Shown here: in pieces, positions 47,501 to 56,364 of the stretch
How the letters are laid out: each line of letters opens with the position of its first letter
How positions within the stretch are numbered: position 1 is the stretch's first letter
Source of the DNA: Niastella sp. OAS944
GTDB lineage: Bacteria > Bacteroidota > Bacteroidia > Chitinophagales > Chitinophagaceae
Length of the DNA stretch: 64,000 bases
NCBI GenBank assembly: GCA_024809215.1
Contig: JANUBW010000003.1
Location: forward strand, 248,001-312,000
Direction of reading: 5' to 3'
The notes under the pieces: generated by a model
Databases searched by the model: none
Told to the model about the DNA's origin: nothing
The model's input: the letters and a program-made list of their open reading frames with translations, nothing else
Position numbers and translations under genes: made by a program

Positions 47501-47889
47501 ATATCGAGCCAGCCATCATTATTAATATCTGCCATTACCGCTCCCGTGCTCCACATGCTATCCTGTTTCATACCGCTTTTAGCGGTAATATCTTCAAAGG
47601 CAAAGCTTCCCTTATTCAGGTACAGCTTATTCTCTTCCATATTCGAGGTAAGCAGTATATCGGCCAGCCCATCGTTATTGATATCGCCAATGGCTACACC
47701 GCCGCCATTATAAAAGTTACGGAACAAAAAACTGTTATCGTACTCCTGGTCAACAACCGGGTTTGTAAAATTGATACCGGTATTTTCAACCAGTTCGAAC
47801 AAAGTTGCGGGTGCTTCTTTATTGTTTTTACAGGCCAAAGAAAAAACAAACCCTGTAAGCAGGCAAACAAGCGATCTATTTATATACAT
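44569..47889 (-). CDS. FG-GAP/VCBS lipoprotein with ASPIC/UnbV domain, copy 1
   Basis: From the ATG at 47889 the protein has 1106 aa with the lipobox SLAC (Cys 20); a TTG 57 nt upstream would only add a non-signal stretch. The FG-GAP repeats (GDINNDGLADILL, DINNDGWLDMYIC, DYDLDGDLDCFM and others) and a central ASPIC/UnbV part (GHGQNTYAIGSKIMVHTGG) run in the same order as in the downstream paralogue, so the two arose by tandem duplication. It is likely exported and surface-exposed. It lies behind a long hairpin that follows susD, which may reduce its expression relative to SusC/SusD. Confidence 0.9.
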   Translation of the reverse strand: MYINRSLVCLLTGFVFSLACKNNKEAPATLFELVENTGINFTNPVVDQEYDNSFLFRNFYNGGGVAIGDINNDGLADILLTSNMEENKLYLNKGSFAFEDITAKSGMKQDSMWSTGAVMADINNDGWLDMYICNSGHMKSGRRRNKLYINNHNLTFTEAAAQYGLNISAYTTQVSFFDYDLDGDLDCFMIDNSPMPVNTLGYTNQRDLPAKEWQVADFVKDGGDHLYRNDNGRFTEVNKEAGIHGTLMSFGLGVSVGDVNNDGYPDIYVANDSYERDYLYVNQKNGTFKDEMEKCMKQNSFSSMGADIGDINNDGYADIFTTDMLPDNDYRLKTLGAFDNIDQYRNKLQIGFYHQYMKNCLQLNNGNGTFSDVANYSGVCASDWSWGALLFDADNDGLNDIYICNGVNRDVTDLDFMEFFANDVIQKMVLTGKKEKVNEVLEHIPKTPVINKAYKNLGSLRFADAGNSWGFTQTSFSNGAAYGDLDNDGDLDLVINNINQQAFIYKNRSREQNSNHYISILLKGHGQNTYAIGSKIMVHTGGAIITREVVPSRGFQSSVDYKQVIGLGRENVIDSIVVMWPNRTVTTFIKPAIDTTHIFTQKAGIQHLLPDSVQNNTWLFTAIPQAFEKHVEDDNVDFYYERNIPEILSREGPKVATADVNGDGLSDMYIGGTKSHPGQLYLQQKSGGFKKKGVPVFLQFKDFEDEAVLFFDCDRDGDADLFVGPGGNNSPPYSREMQCRLMKNDGNGSFTLDATALHTDGMNTAVAAAYDFDNDGDLDLFVGSRSTPRNYGVTPTSYLFVNNGNGQFTDMAKAKNPNIATIGMVTGAVWANVAGDEAKELIITGEWMAPRIFSYKGDRFAEVKSNLNELYGLWQTVVATDVNNDGKTDLVLGNIGDNFYLHPNKENPVKLWINDFNNNGSEDKVLTRTADKRDVPVFLKKEMQEEIPTIKKENLKNKDYAKRSIQELFSKELIDKSNVRLFNYTSSCIAVNNGNGSFTVQPLPYQVQLSMMSAILCADLNKDGFTDMVLGGNKSGFPPQFGKLDASYGEVLINNGNGGFAWLPPRQTGLLVDGEVRDISLIAGAGNNYVLFARNDDYPVLYKLKK

Positions 47890-47942
47890 CCAAATATGAA
47901 TATTATTGAATATTATGACTGTGTGCTTAACCGTGAAAATGG

Positions 47943-47973
47943 ACAAAGGTCATTATTGAATAATGACCTTTGT
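47943..47973 (-). terminator. Hairpin between susD and the FG-GAP genes
   Basis: A 15-bp perfect inverted repeat (ACAAAGGTCATTATT, G, AATAATGACCTTTGT) lies 26 bp after the SusD stop. It lacks a long T-run, so it may act as partial terminator or mRNA-stabilising hairpin. Confidence 0.65.
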
Positions 47974-47999
47974 AACTATACTAAATTTAAGCATTAAAA

Positions 48000-49601
48000 C
48001 TATTCTCCGTATCCGGGATTTTGTTTTAGGTTAGGATTGGCGAGTAATTCATCCGGCGCAATGGGGAACAGCAGATTTCTTACCGGATCGGCATCGGCTT
48101 CTTTTAAGGCCCATGGTTTCAGGAACACGCCAAACCGTATAAGGTCCTGGCGGCGCCAGCTTTCCCAATACAATTCACGGCCTCTTTCGGCCAGTAAAGT
48201 ACCAGCATCATAAACGTTAGCGGGATTCACCAACGTGATACTTAACAGAGGAGTAGCGCCACGGGCTGCTCTCAATTGATTAATTAACAAAAGCGCGCCG
48301 GCCACATCGGGAGCAGATTGCCGTAATTTGGCTTCAGCCACCATTAGCAACACATCGGCATAACGGAATATTTGTAATTGATTTCGCTGGTTACCGGTGT
48401 TATATGCCGTATAGTCGGGCGGATACTTAATAACACGGATACCTGCTACTTCCAACCTTTTTTTATCGATCTCTATTAATTTAACATCGGGGGTAAACGA
48501 CAAGGCATTACCCTGACGATCTTTTATAGCCACTCCGTTCTCATTTACCTGCTGGCCTACTACAAAACCGGGCTTTAGTCCCGACTGGTCGGTAACGCCA
48601 GGATAGTCTACACCACCCAGCCGTTTATCACTTGCACCAAATGTATTGTAGAAATCGGCCACGGTAGAAAAGCCGTTCCAGCCTGCGCTTCCATAAGTGT
48701 TGTTCTTGTCCCAGGAATTATAGTGCAATGTCATCATCCAGCGGGCGCGAATGTCGCCAGTGTTTATACCATCTCCTGATTGGGCAGCACCAGTGTTGTG
48801 CCAGGCCAGGATCCGTTCTTTGGAAAGATTTGCATTATCGGGACCGAAATTGTCGAAATAATTGGTAGTAAGGCTGTATTTACCGCTATTGATGATGGCA
48901 TTTCCCAGCGTTACCACCTGTTGCATATCGGCGTTATCGAATGTAGGGGCTTGTTTATTCAGGAATGCGCCCTTGTTTAATAAAACTTTCATTAACAGGA
49001 ACCGGGCCGCATCGGGGCTGGCCTTATAAGGCAGGTTGGCTTCTGGCAACTGCGGAATGATACTATTTAATATAGTAGTTAATGTATCAATAGCCTCATT
49101 GGGTTGCAATACCGGGGCGGGGCCTATTGAGTTGTAATCAACCACCTGCCTGTATGGCACCTGGCCAAACAGATCGAGGAAATAGAACTGTGACAAAGAA
49201 CGAAGGAATAATGCTTCGGCTTTTTGAGTGGGGTTAGGGTTAAAAGCCATGGTTGTAATGGCGCCGCTTTCTAACTGCCCAAGTAAGTTGAAAGTATTTT
49301 TAATTTGAACGTGAATGGTTGTCCAGTTGTGTGTGTGCATTACCCGCCATGTGCCGTTATCGTCCCAGTCGCCGCCACGTACGGGAACCAATGCTTCGTC
49401 GGTAGTGGTTTCCTGCAGCGAGAACAAACGTTCCTGACTATGCATTAAAGCATTCATACTATTATAGGTACCGGTCAATAATGCATTTATGTCTGAAGAA
49501 CTGCCCCCAGGCGTAGTGAAGCTATCGTTCAATTTCTGATCTAATTTGGTACAACCCAGCGACAGTACCAACCCGGCCGTGCAAATATATTTGAGTTTCA
49601 T
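48000..49601 (-). CDS. SusD/RagB-family surface lipoprotein
   Basis: The 533-aa protein has a lipoprotein signal (LVLSLGC, Cys 17), the SusD N-terminal helical region (SSDINALLTGTYNSMNALM), the KAEALFLRSLSQFYFLDLFG motif, and the C-terminal RADVLLMVAEAKLRQ and RGRELYWESWRRQDLIRFG. It acts as the lid and substrate-binding subunit over the SusC transporter. It follows the SusC gene by 23 bp. No glycoside hydrolase is encoded next door, so the substrate (glycan or peptide) cannot be read from the locus. Confidence 0.96.
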   Translation of the reverse strand: MKLKYICTAGLVLSLGCTKLDQKLNDSFTTPGGSSSDINALLTGTYNSMNALMHSQERLFSLQETTTDEALVPVRGGDWDDNGTWRVMHTHNWTTIHVQIKNTFNLLGQLESGAITTMAFNPNPTQKAEALFLRSLSQFYFLDLFGQVPYRQVVDYNSIGPAPVLQPNEAIDTLTTILNSIIPQLPEANLPYKASPDAARFLLMKVLLNKGAFLNKQAPTFDNADMQQVVTLGNAIINSGKYSLTTNYFDNFGPDNANLSKERILAWHNTGAAQSGDGINTGDIRARWMMTLHYNSWDKNNTYGSAGWNGFSTVADFYNTFGASDKRLGGVDYPGVTDQSGLKPGFVVGQQVNENGVAIKDRQGNALSFTPDVKLIEIDKKRLEVAGIRVIKYPPDYTAYNTGNQRNQLQIFRYADVLLMVAEAKLRQSAPDVAGALLLINQLRAARGATPLLSITLVNPANVYDAGTLLAERGRELYWESWRRQDLIRFGVFLKPWALKEADADPVRNLLFPIAPDELLANPNLKQNPGYGE

Positions 49602-49624
49602 AATTATTATTTTTGTCGTGACTG

Positions 49625-52609
49625 TTATAAAGAAAAGCTTGTTCCAAATAAAAATGTTCGTTGTGTTGGATAACCGATATAATCGACACCCAACGACGGA
49701 ATTCCATTCAATGCTTTATCAACATTCACTTCAGGATCGAAACCTTTATACTTTGAAATAACAAATACGTTATTGGCAGCAACATAAATACTAAAGTTCT
49801 TGAGATACTTGCCAACATTGCCAAACGTATACCGCAACGTAGCGCTGTGTAGTTTGAAATAGTTTCCGCTTTCGAGGAAACGGGTTGAGGTAGTGATAGG
49901 GTTGGCTGAGCTTTCGCTGGTTGTAACAAGGCCCGATGCGATATTTCTTCCGCCATTAATATTGGAGATATTCAGTACGCTCATGGCCGTATTGTTGTAC
50001 AATTTGTTACCGAAAGAACCATGGGTTCCCAGGTTAATACTCCATTTCTTATAAGACACATCGGTACTAAATCCAACATATGCCGAAGGATTGGGATCGC
50101 CTACATAATCCGGGGTAAGAGTATATACTCCGATACCGTCCTTATCGAACCCCTGGAATGTGGGAAGATAGAAAACATCTACCGGTTGATTATGTGCAAT
50201 GGCTTCGGAGAATGCGTTGGTAGTTCCCTGACCGTGTAACCCGCCGGTTAATGCCAACGGTGTTTTACCTGCCTGTGGGAAAATGAACTTGTTCTTTACA
50301 AATGTTACGTTAGCATTGGCGCTCCAGTTAAAATCTTTTCCCATAATGATATCGCCCCACAAACCAACTTCAACGCCACTGTTGCGAACATAAGCACCGT
50401 CGAGGTTCTTATATTGCACACCGCCTGCGCCTGTTGGCTGTGGTACTACAGCCAGAAATATGGGATCCTTGGTTTTTTTATAGAAATAATCGACAACCCC
50501 ATTGAGCCGGTTGCCTAACATTGCAAAATCGAGACCTACGTTGTATGACTCAACGGTTTCCCATTTCAGGTTTTTGTTTCCAAAGTGGTTGGTTGTAATT
50601 GAACCATTGCTTGAGTACCGGTATACATCGAGGGCTGCATCTGCTGCAAATTCCTGGTTACCGGTTTGGCCATAACCTAAACGCAATTTCAACGTATTAA
50701 ATAAATGGCTGCCTTTCATAAAGTCTTCGCCTGAAATAAGCCATGATGCGGCAAGCGAAGGGAAGTATGCATATCTGTTCTCTGAACCAAACTTACTGGA
50801 GCCGTCGGCCCTGAAGGTGGCAGTTAGAGAATATTTACCCTGGTAATTAAATACGCCCCGGGCAAAATAGCTTTGAATTTCAACAATGGGATCTCTGAAT
50901 GATCCTGTGTTTAAATTAGCGCGTTTACCATCGTCCATGTTATCGTAGTAATGATTGGCCACGCGGTTTGTTTGTTGAAGATTATAATCGAAACCAAAAA
51001 CTGATGTACTGCTTCCCCAGTATTCAGTTTTCCAGTATTCATACCCGGCTAATGCATTTATTGAAAAATCGTCGCCAATATCTTTATTAAAGTTTAATGT
51101 ATGGGTAAGGGTTTGTGAAAACAGGTTATTATTTAATACGGCCGCGGCACCTGCCCCGTCGGCATTACCACCGGTTCCTTTTATCCAGCCCTGTATTTCA
51201 CCTTTACGGTTACCGGTACCATAATTTAGCCCGTATACAAAACGATATTCAAGCCAGTCGAAAAATTTATACGCCGCGTTTACATTACCCAGCACTGTAG
51301 TGATGTTAGAAATATCGGTATAAGCATCGGAGAGTGCCAGCGGGTTAACCTGGCCGCTGGGGTTTGCCTGGTTATAGGTTCCGTCATCGTATCTTAACCG
51401 AAGCGTAGGGTTCCATATTAGTGCAAGCGAGATCAATGTACCATTGCTACCCGCATCCTGCGATATAGGGGCTATATGCTCACCCACATTGGCCACTGTG
51501 GTATTAAAATCAATGCTTAGTTTTTTATCGAGGAATTTATACTGGCCATTAAAATTGCCCACATATTTTTTGAGGTTGCTTTTTAGGATAATACCATCCT
51601 GATCGCCTGCAAAAAATGAGGCCCGGTATCTTCCATTTTCGTTACCGCCGCTTAAAGCAACAGAATAATTTTGAGTAGCGCCATGGCGAAGGATCTCATC
51701 AAATGGGTTAATATTGGCACCGGAATCGGAATTGGGCGCGCCGTATTTTGCAATAGCAGCCCTGTAACCACCGGCATCAAGCACATCTATCTTCCGCATT
51801 TCATTGCTAAAGCCAACAGATGCGTTAACATCTATTTTGGCCGGGCCAAGCGCTCCTTTTTTAGTGGTTATTTGTATAACACCATTAGCCCCCCGAGAAC
51901 CGAAAATGGCTGATGCAGATGCATCTTTCAGCACCTGTACATCTGAAATTTCGTTGGGATTGATAAATGTAAGCGGGTCGCTTGCAGGTGTTGTGCCCAC
52001 ACCGGAAGGAGCAAAATTGGGCCGGGGTGTACGGCCATCTAAAATAACCCCATCTACCACATATAATGGCGTGTTACCCGTTCTAATGGAGTTGTTTCCC
52101 CTGATCTTTACAATGGTTAAACCACCTGGCTGGCCACTACTGTTGGTGATCTGTAAACCAGGCACCTTACCTTGTAATAACTGTTCGGGCGTATTAATTT
52201 GCCCCTTGTTAAAATCCTTGGCAGATACAACGGCTACCGAACCCGTTATATCTCTTTTTCGTACTCCACCATATCCAACTACTACAACTTCATTTAAGCT
52301 ACTCTGGCTTTCAACCAAAACCAAACTAACCACATTGCTGGTAGAAACATCTACATCCTGTGATGTAAATCCTACGGCACTAACGGTTAGTGTTTTTGTA
52401 GCTTCGGGCACGTTGAGCCTAAAGAATCCATCGGAACCGGTTGTAGTTCCACCCTGGGACCCTTTAATAACAACAGAAGCACCTGCAATACCGGCACCTT
52501 TGCTGTCCTTGATGTTTCCTGTAATTTGTTTTGTTTGAGCGTTAACGTTGAGGCAATAGAAGGCAATAAATAAAGGCAGTATTGCCTTTAGCAATCGAAT
52601 TGAGGGCAT
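49625..52609 (-). CDS. SusC/RagA TonB-dependent outer-membrane transporter
   Basis: The 994-aa protein has a signal peptide ending about 24 (LNVNAQ), a carboxypeptidase-regulatory-like domain (ITGNIKDSKGAGIAGASVVI), the plug with VVVGYGGVRKRDITGSV, TPLYVVDGVIL and ASAIFGSRGANGVIQI, and a 22-strand barrel ending in an aromatic strand. No N-terminal sigma/anti-sigma STN extension is seen. It works with the SusD protein encoded downstream. A Nudix-type regulator gene lies 294 bp upstream on the same strand, suggesting sugar-responsive control. Confidence 0.96.
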   Translation of the reverse strand: MPSIRLLKAILPLFIAFYCLNVNAQTKQITGNIKDSKGAGIAGASVVIKGSQGGTTTGSDGFFRLNVPEATKTLTVSAVGFTSQDVDVSTSNVVSLVLVESQSSLNEVVVVGYGGVRKRDITGSVAVVSAKDFNKGQINTPEQLLQGKVPGLQITNSSGQPGGLTIVKIRGNNSIRTGNTPLYVVDGVILDGRTPRPNFAPSGVGTTPASDPLTFINPNEISDVQVLKDASASAIFGSRGANGVIQITTKKGALGPAKIDVNASVGFSNEMRKIDVLDAGGYRAAIAKYGAPNSDSGANINPFDEILRHGATQNYSVALSGGNENGRYRASFFAGDQDGIILKSNLKKYVGNFNGQYKFLDKKLSIDFNTTVANVGEHIAPISQDAGSNGTLISLALIWNPTLRLRYDDGTYNQANPSGQVNPLALSDAYTDISNITTVLGNVNAAYKFFDWLEYRFVYGLNYGTGNRKGEIQGWIKGTGGNADGAGAAAVLNNNLFSQTLTHTLNFNKDIGDDFSINALAGYEYWKTEYWGSSTSVFGFDYNLQQTNRVANHYYDNMDDGKRANLNTGSFRDPIVEIQSYFARGVFNYQGKYSLTATFRADGSSKFGSENRYAYFPSLAASWLISGEDFMKGSHLFNTLKLRLGYGQTGNQEFAADAALDVYRYSSNGSITTNHFGNKNLKWETVESYNVGLDFAMLGNRLNGVVDYFYKKTKDPIFLAVVPQPTGAGGVQYKNLDGAYVRNSGVEVGLWGDIIMGKDFNWSANANVTFVKNKFIFPQAGKTPLALTGGLHGQGTTNAFSEAIAHNQPVDVFYLPTFQGFDKDGIGVYTLTPDYVGDPNPSAYVGFSTDVSYKKWSINLGTHGSFGNKLYNNTAMSVLNISNINGGRNIASGLVTTSESSANPITTSTRFLESGNYFKLHSATLRYTFGNVGKYLKNFSIYVAANNVFVISKYKGFDPEVNVDKALNGIPSLGVDYIGYPTQRTFLFGTSFSL

Positions 52610-52776
52610 AATAGTAGTCGTTATTGGTTATATAATGAGAATACCAATGCGTAGCCTATACACAATTTAACTAAATTCCAACACTTCAAAAAATAATTAA
52701 CTCGATTTAGCCTACACTAGCCGATACTCACATACTGCGACTGTAATACTTTAACTGATGGGGTTATAAATGGTCA

Positions 52777-52808
52777 GCATGGTTTAGTAATATATGCTTT
52801 AACCATGC
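52777..52808. promoter_or_regulatory. Inverted repeat upstream of susC, possible operator
   Basis: GCATGGTT and AACCATGC are separated by 16 bp in the spacer between the regulator gene and susC. The spacing of centres is about two helical turns. It could be the operator of the NrtR-type regulator encoded next to it. Confidence 0.4.
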
Positions 52809-52845
52809 AATGGGATTGATGAGATTAGTGCCTCCTATAAAAAAA

Positions 52846-52875
52846 GACAGCCTTTCCGTAGAAAAGCTGCTTTTA
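52846..52875 (-). terminator. Terminator of the Nudix regulator gene
   Basis: On the minus strand AAAAGCAGCTTTTC pairs with GAAAGGCTGTCTTTT (small bulges) and is followed by TTT. It isolates the regulator gene from susC. Confidence 0.7.
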
Positions 52876-52903
52876 TATCATCATTTAAAATAATAAGCTA
52901 AGG

Positions 52904-53620
52904 TTATACCGGCATTGGAGTCTTTTCTTTACCGCTTGAGAAACGGCTGGCATTAAAGCGGTATAATTTACCGGGACGGTGTGGAACATCCTGTTCCAGT
53001 TCGTTCATATCCTCAAGCCAATCCATAAGGAAGAACTTCTTTCGGAAGTTGCGGCGGTCCATCTTAATACCCAGTATGGCTTCATACAAGGTTTGTAACT
53101 CACGCAGTGAGAACTTCTCAGGCAACAGATTAAATACAATAGGATATTCTTCAATCTTTGACTGCAGCCGTTCCAGGCAGGTATCGAGAATGGTCTTATG
53201 ATCAAAAGCCAGCGTATTGATCTCATTTACAGGATGCCAGTGCAGCTCATTATCGGTGAGTACAGGTTGGTGCTCTTTGATATTTATCAAAGAATAATAG
53301 GCGGTGCTAATAACACGCCCGGCAGGGTGGCGATTCACTTCGCCAAATGTATACACTTGCTCAAGGTATACATCATCGAGACCTGTGCGGTCTTTCAATA
53401 CCCGGTAAGAGGCAGTTTCAAGATTTTCATCGGGGCGAACGAGGTCGCCCAGTAAAGACCATTGATTATTAAACTCTTCCAGGTCAGATTTGATGAGCAA
53501 TACTTTCAGTTCGTTTTTGTCGAAACCGAATATTACACAGTCAACCGAAATTGCGATTTGAAAAAATTCGCGGTCTTCAGAGCGAAGCTGATGAATGGTT
53601 CTTTGCAATGCTGTTCCCAT
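52904..53620 (-). CDS. NrtR-type Nudix transcription regulator
   Basis: The product (238 aa from the ATG at 53620; a TTG at 53650 is possible) has an N-terminal Nudix domain and a C-terminal winged helix (KFSLRELQTLYEAILGIKMD, then RNFRKKFFLMDWLEDM). The Nudix box is degenerate: GDLVRPDENLETASYRVLKDRTGL lines up but lacks the catalytic REXXEE glutamates, so the domain should bind rather than cleave its ligand. Members of this family in Bacteroidota regulate sugar use, for example the arabinose regulator of Bacteroides. The gene sits directly upstream of susC in the same direction. Confidence 0.88.
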   Translation of the reverse strand: MGTALQRTIHQLRSEDREFFQIAISVDCVIFGFDKNELKVLLIKSDLEEFNNQWSLLGDLVRPDENLETASYRVLKDRTGLDDVYLEQVYTFGEVNRHPAGRVISTAYYSLINIKEHQPVLTDNELHWHPVNEINTLAFDHKTILDTCLERLQSKIEEYPIVFNLLPEKFSLRELQTLYEAILGIKMDRRNFRKKFFLMDWLEDMNELEQDVPHRPGKLYRFNASRFSSGKEKTPMPV

Positions 53621-53650
53621 GGCTAAATGCAGATTGTCAGGGTTATACAA

Positions 53651-54196
53651 TTAGTTTTCAACCTGTATTGATTTAATAACAGGCCGGTTAAAAAATACTT
53701 CATGAGCACGGCTGGGAATCATCATCTCATGCAACTGTATAATAACTAAGGTCTTACTTACTAGATAGTACTATTGAAAGATAACCGGTGGGTTGTCCAT
53801 TGGCGCGCAATCAAAAACATCTGCAGATGCAATCCGGTATGGGCCTGGTTGCCGGTTTTTGTAACTCCTGGTCCAAAGATAAACTGATTAATGCACTCCT
53901 CAACACATCTTATCTTTTTTACTACACTTTTTGATATCGGACATGTTTCAAATACCATACCCTTTTCAAATTCGCGTTGCATATACAACTTATTGCCTTT
54001 GAATTAGTTTTACAACAGTTATCCTTGTATGAAAGCTGTTGTTTTTGAATAAAACACGCTATTTTGCCGCCTTTCAAACAACACAGTAATTGATATTCGT
54101 CAATATTTATGATGGGCTAACAGTGACTATCAGCCAGTAAATAAAACAGGCCATTGATTTAACTTTACTAAAAAAACAGAACAACCATATTAATTT
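53651..54196. other. Gene-free stretch, nothing recognised
   Basis: This 546-bp spacer separates the divergent regulator and ligA genes. A 75-codon minus-strand frame (53761-53988) has no protein-like pattern. TAACTTTA at 54159-54166, a partial match to the -7 box, could be part of the ligA promoter. Confidence 0.5.
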
Positions 54197-56296
54197 ATGT
54201 ATTCACCCGACCAAACAAAAGCTTTACAAAAGGCCACTACCGATTTAATGGAGAAGAACTCCCAAGGCCATATAACCGAGCAGGGCATAGAAACGCTGCG
54301 GGATGTGCTTCGTTTTCATGAGCACCGGTATTATATTTTGAATGATCCTCTTATTGCCGACTTTGAATACGATCAATTATATAAAGCACTTGAAAAATTA
54401 GAGAAAGAGAACCCGGCCCTGCGCACGCCCGATTCGCCCACGCAACGGGTAGCCAAAGAGCTTACCTCATCATTCCCAACGGTATCGCACCTGGTGCCTA
54501 TGCTTTCGCTCGATAACTCGTATAACGCCAACGACCTTATTGACTTTGACCGCCGGGCGCGGGAGCTGGCCAAGGTTGATGTGCTTGAGTACTGCGTTGA
54601 GCCAAAGTTCGATGGGGCCAGCATTTCACTTGTATATGAGAACGACCTGCTTACCCGGGGAGCAACAAGAGGCAATGGCGTACAGGGCGATGATATAACT
54701 ACCAACATTAAACAGATCAGAAGTATTCCCTTATCGGCCGCCATTTCAAAGTATGGCCTTGAACAAATTGAGATCAGGGGTGAAATTTTGATGAGCAAGC
54801 AAAGCTTTAAGAAGTATAACGATCAGCTTGCAGAACAGAACCTGCCGCCGTTAGCCAATCCACGTAATGCGGCAGCCGGTACTTTACGCATTAAAGACCC
54901 CAAGGAAGTGGGTAAACGAAACCTTGAAGCCTTTCTTTACCAGATAAGCCATTATACCCAATTACCAGAAAAAGAGCTTACCAAAGAACTTGATAGCCAT
55001 AGCGGTTGTTTGAATATGTTATGGGACCTTGGCTTTCGCAGCCCCATGAAAGAAAAAAAAGTGTTAAAAGGCATTGACGCGGTTATTGAATACTGCCATG
55101 AGTTTGAAAAGCAACGCGATGACCTGCCCTATGAAATAGATGGCATGGTAATAAAGATCAACGATATTCACCAACAGGAACAGCTGGGCATGACCACCCA
55201 CCACCCCCGCTGGGCCATAGCCTTCAAGTTCAAAGCCCGTCAGGCTACCAGCAAATTAAAAGCGGTAGAGTTTCAGGTTGGCCGTACCGGTTCGGTTACA
55301 CCGGTAGCTAAGATAGAACCTGTACCTATTGGCGGTGTTACCGTTGGTTCTATTTCATTGTTCAATGAAGAAGTGATAAAGGAAAAAGACCTGATGATAG
55401 GGGATACCGTACTGGTTGAAAGAGCCGGTGATGTGATACCCTATATTGTTAAATCGTTACCTGAACTGCGTAACGGTACTGAACAAAAGATCGACTTTCC
55501 TACCAACTGCCCGGTATGTGGCGATAAGCTTGAAAAGCCCGAAGAAGAGGCTGTTTGGCGTTGCAGCAATATCAACTGTGAGGCCCAGGTGGTTGAACGC
55601 ATCATTCACTTTACAAGCAAAGATGCTATGGACATAAGGGGCCTGGGCGAGGCCAACATACGTAAGTTCTTTGCCTTGGGCTTTCTTAAGGATATACCCG
55701 GAATATACCAGTTACCTTTTGATCAAATAAGTACGTTAGAAGGCTTTGGTAAGAAGAGTATCACCAACCTGCAAGCGGCTATTGAAACATCAAAGGCACA
55801 ACCCATACACCGGCTCATATTTGCCCTGGGTGTAAGGTATGTTGGTGAAACAACCGCAAAAACACTTGCCCATGCTGTTAAGCATGTGTTAGATTTAAAG
55901 GATTATACGTTGGAAACTTTACAAGGGTTGGAAGATATTGGACCTAAAGTAGCAGGCAGCGTTCACCAGTTTTTCCAAAATTTGGACAACATAGCCACCC
56001 TTCAAAAGCTTGAAGAACTAGGCCTGAAGCTGAAAAACGACAAAAAAGACCTTGTAACGGGAGGCAACCTGAGCGGTCAAACGTTTTTATTTACGGGCAC
56101 CTTGCCCACCCTCAAGCGAAGTGATGCAGAGGCAATGGTTGAAACTAACGGAGGCAAGATATTGAGCAGTGTTAGTGCGAACTTAAACTATCTGGTAGCG
56201 GGAGATGAGGCAGGAAGCAAGCTGGAAAAGGCCAAAAAGATAACCTCAATCAAGATCATAACCGAAGCCGAGTTCCTGTCCCTTATACATCATTGA
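54197..56296 (+). CDS. ligA: NAD-dependent DNA ligase
   Basis: The 699-aa enzyme has all LigA parts: the Ia domain with YYILNDPLIADFEYDQLY, the adenylation domain with the active-site lysine K137 in EPKFDG, and the OB-fold. A C4 zinc finger (CPVCGDKLE ... WRCSNINCEAQ), helix-hairpin-helix repeats (GLGEANIRKFF) and a C-terminal BRCT domain (LSGQTFLFTGTLPTLKRSDA) follow. It seals nicks in replication and repair. The lysine lies about 20 residues later than in most LigA because of a longer N-terminus. It is a single gene. Confidence 0.97.
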   Translation: MYSPDQTKALQKATTDLMEKNSQGHITEQGIETLRDVLRFHEHRYYILNDPLIADFEYDQLYKALEKLEKENPALRTPDSPTQRVAKELTSSFPTVSHLVPMLSLDNSYNANDLIDFDRRARELAKVDVLEYCVEPKFDGASISLVYENDLLTRGATRGNGVQGDDITTNIKQIRSIPLSAAISKYGLEQIEIRGEILMSKQSFKKYNDQLAEQNLPPLANPRNAAAGTLRIKDPKEVGKRNLEAFLYQISHYTQLPEKELTKELDSHSGCLNMLWDLGFRSPMKEKKVLKGIDAVIEYCHEFEKQRDDLPYEIDGMVIKINDIHQQEQLGMTTHHPRWAIAFKFKARQATSKLKAVEFQVGRTGSVTPVAKIEPVPIGGVTVGSISLFNEEVIKEKDLMIGDTVLVERAGDVIPYIVKSLPELRNGTEQKIDFPTNCPVCGDKLEKPEEEAVWRCSNINCEAQVVERIIHFTSKDAMDIRGLGEANIRKFFALGFLKDIPGIYQLPFDQISTLEGFGKKSITNLQAAIETSKAQPIHRLIFALGVRYVGETTAKTLAHAVKHVLDLKDYTLETLQGLEDIGPKVAGSVHQFFQNLDNIATLQKLEELGLKLKNDKKDLVTGGNLSGQTFLFTGTLPTLKRSDAEAMVETNGGKILSSVSANLNYLVAGDEAGSKLEKAKKITSIKIITEAEFLSLIHH

Positions 56297-56364
56297 TATG
56301 ATTCTTATCAATTGTTTGAATTTCACATTTGTTTTTTTGTAACTTTAGCCAAAAGGAAAAGGCG

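Noticed and set aside
53761-53988. 75-aa protein upstream of ligA
   Set aside because: No promoter, no recognisable pattern, and it lies in a spacer between divergent genes.
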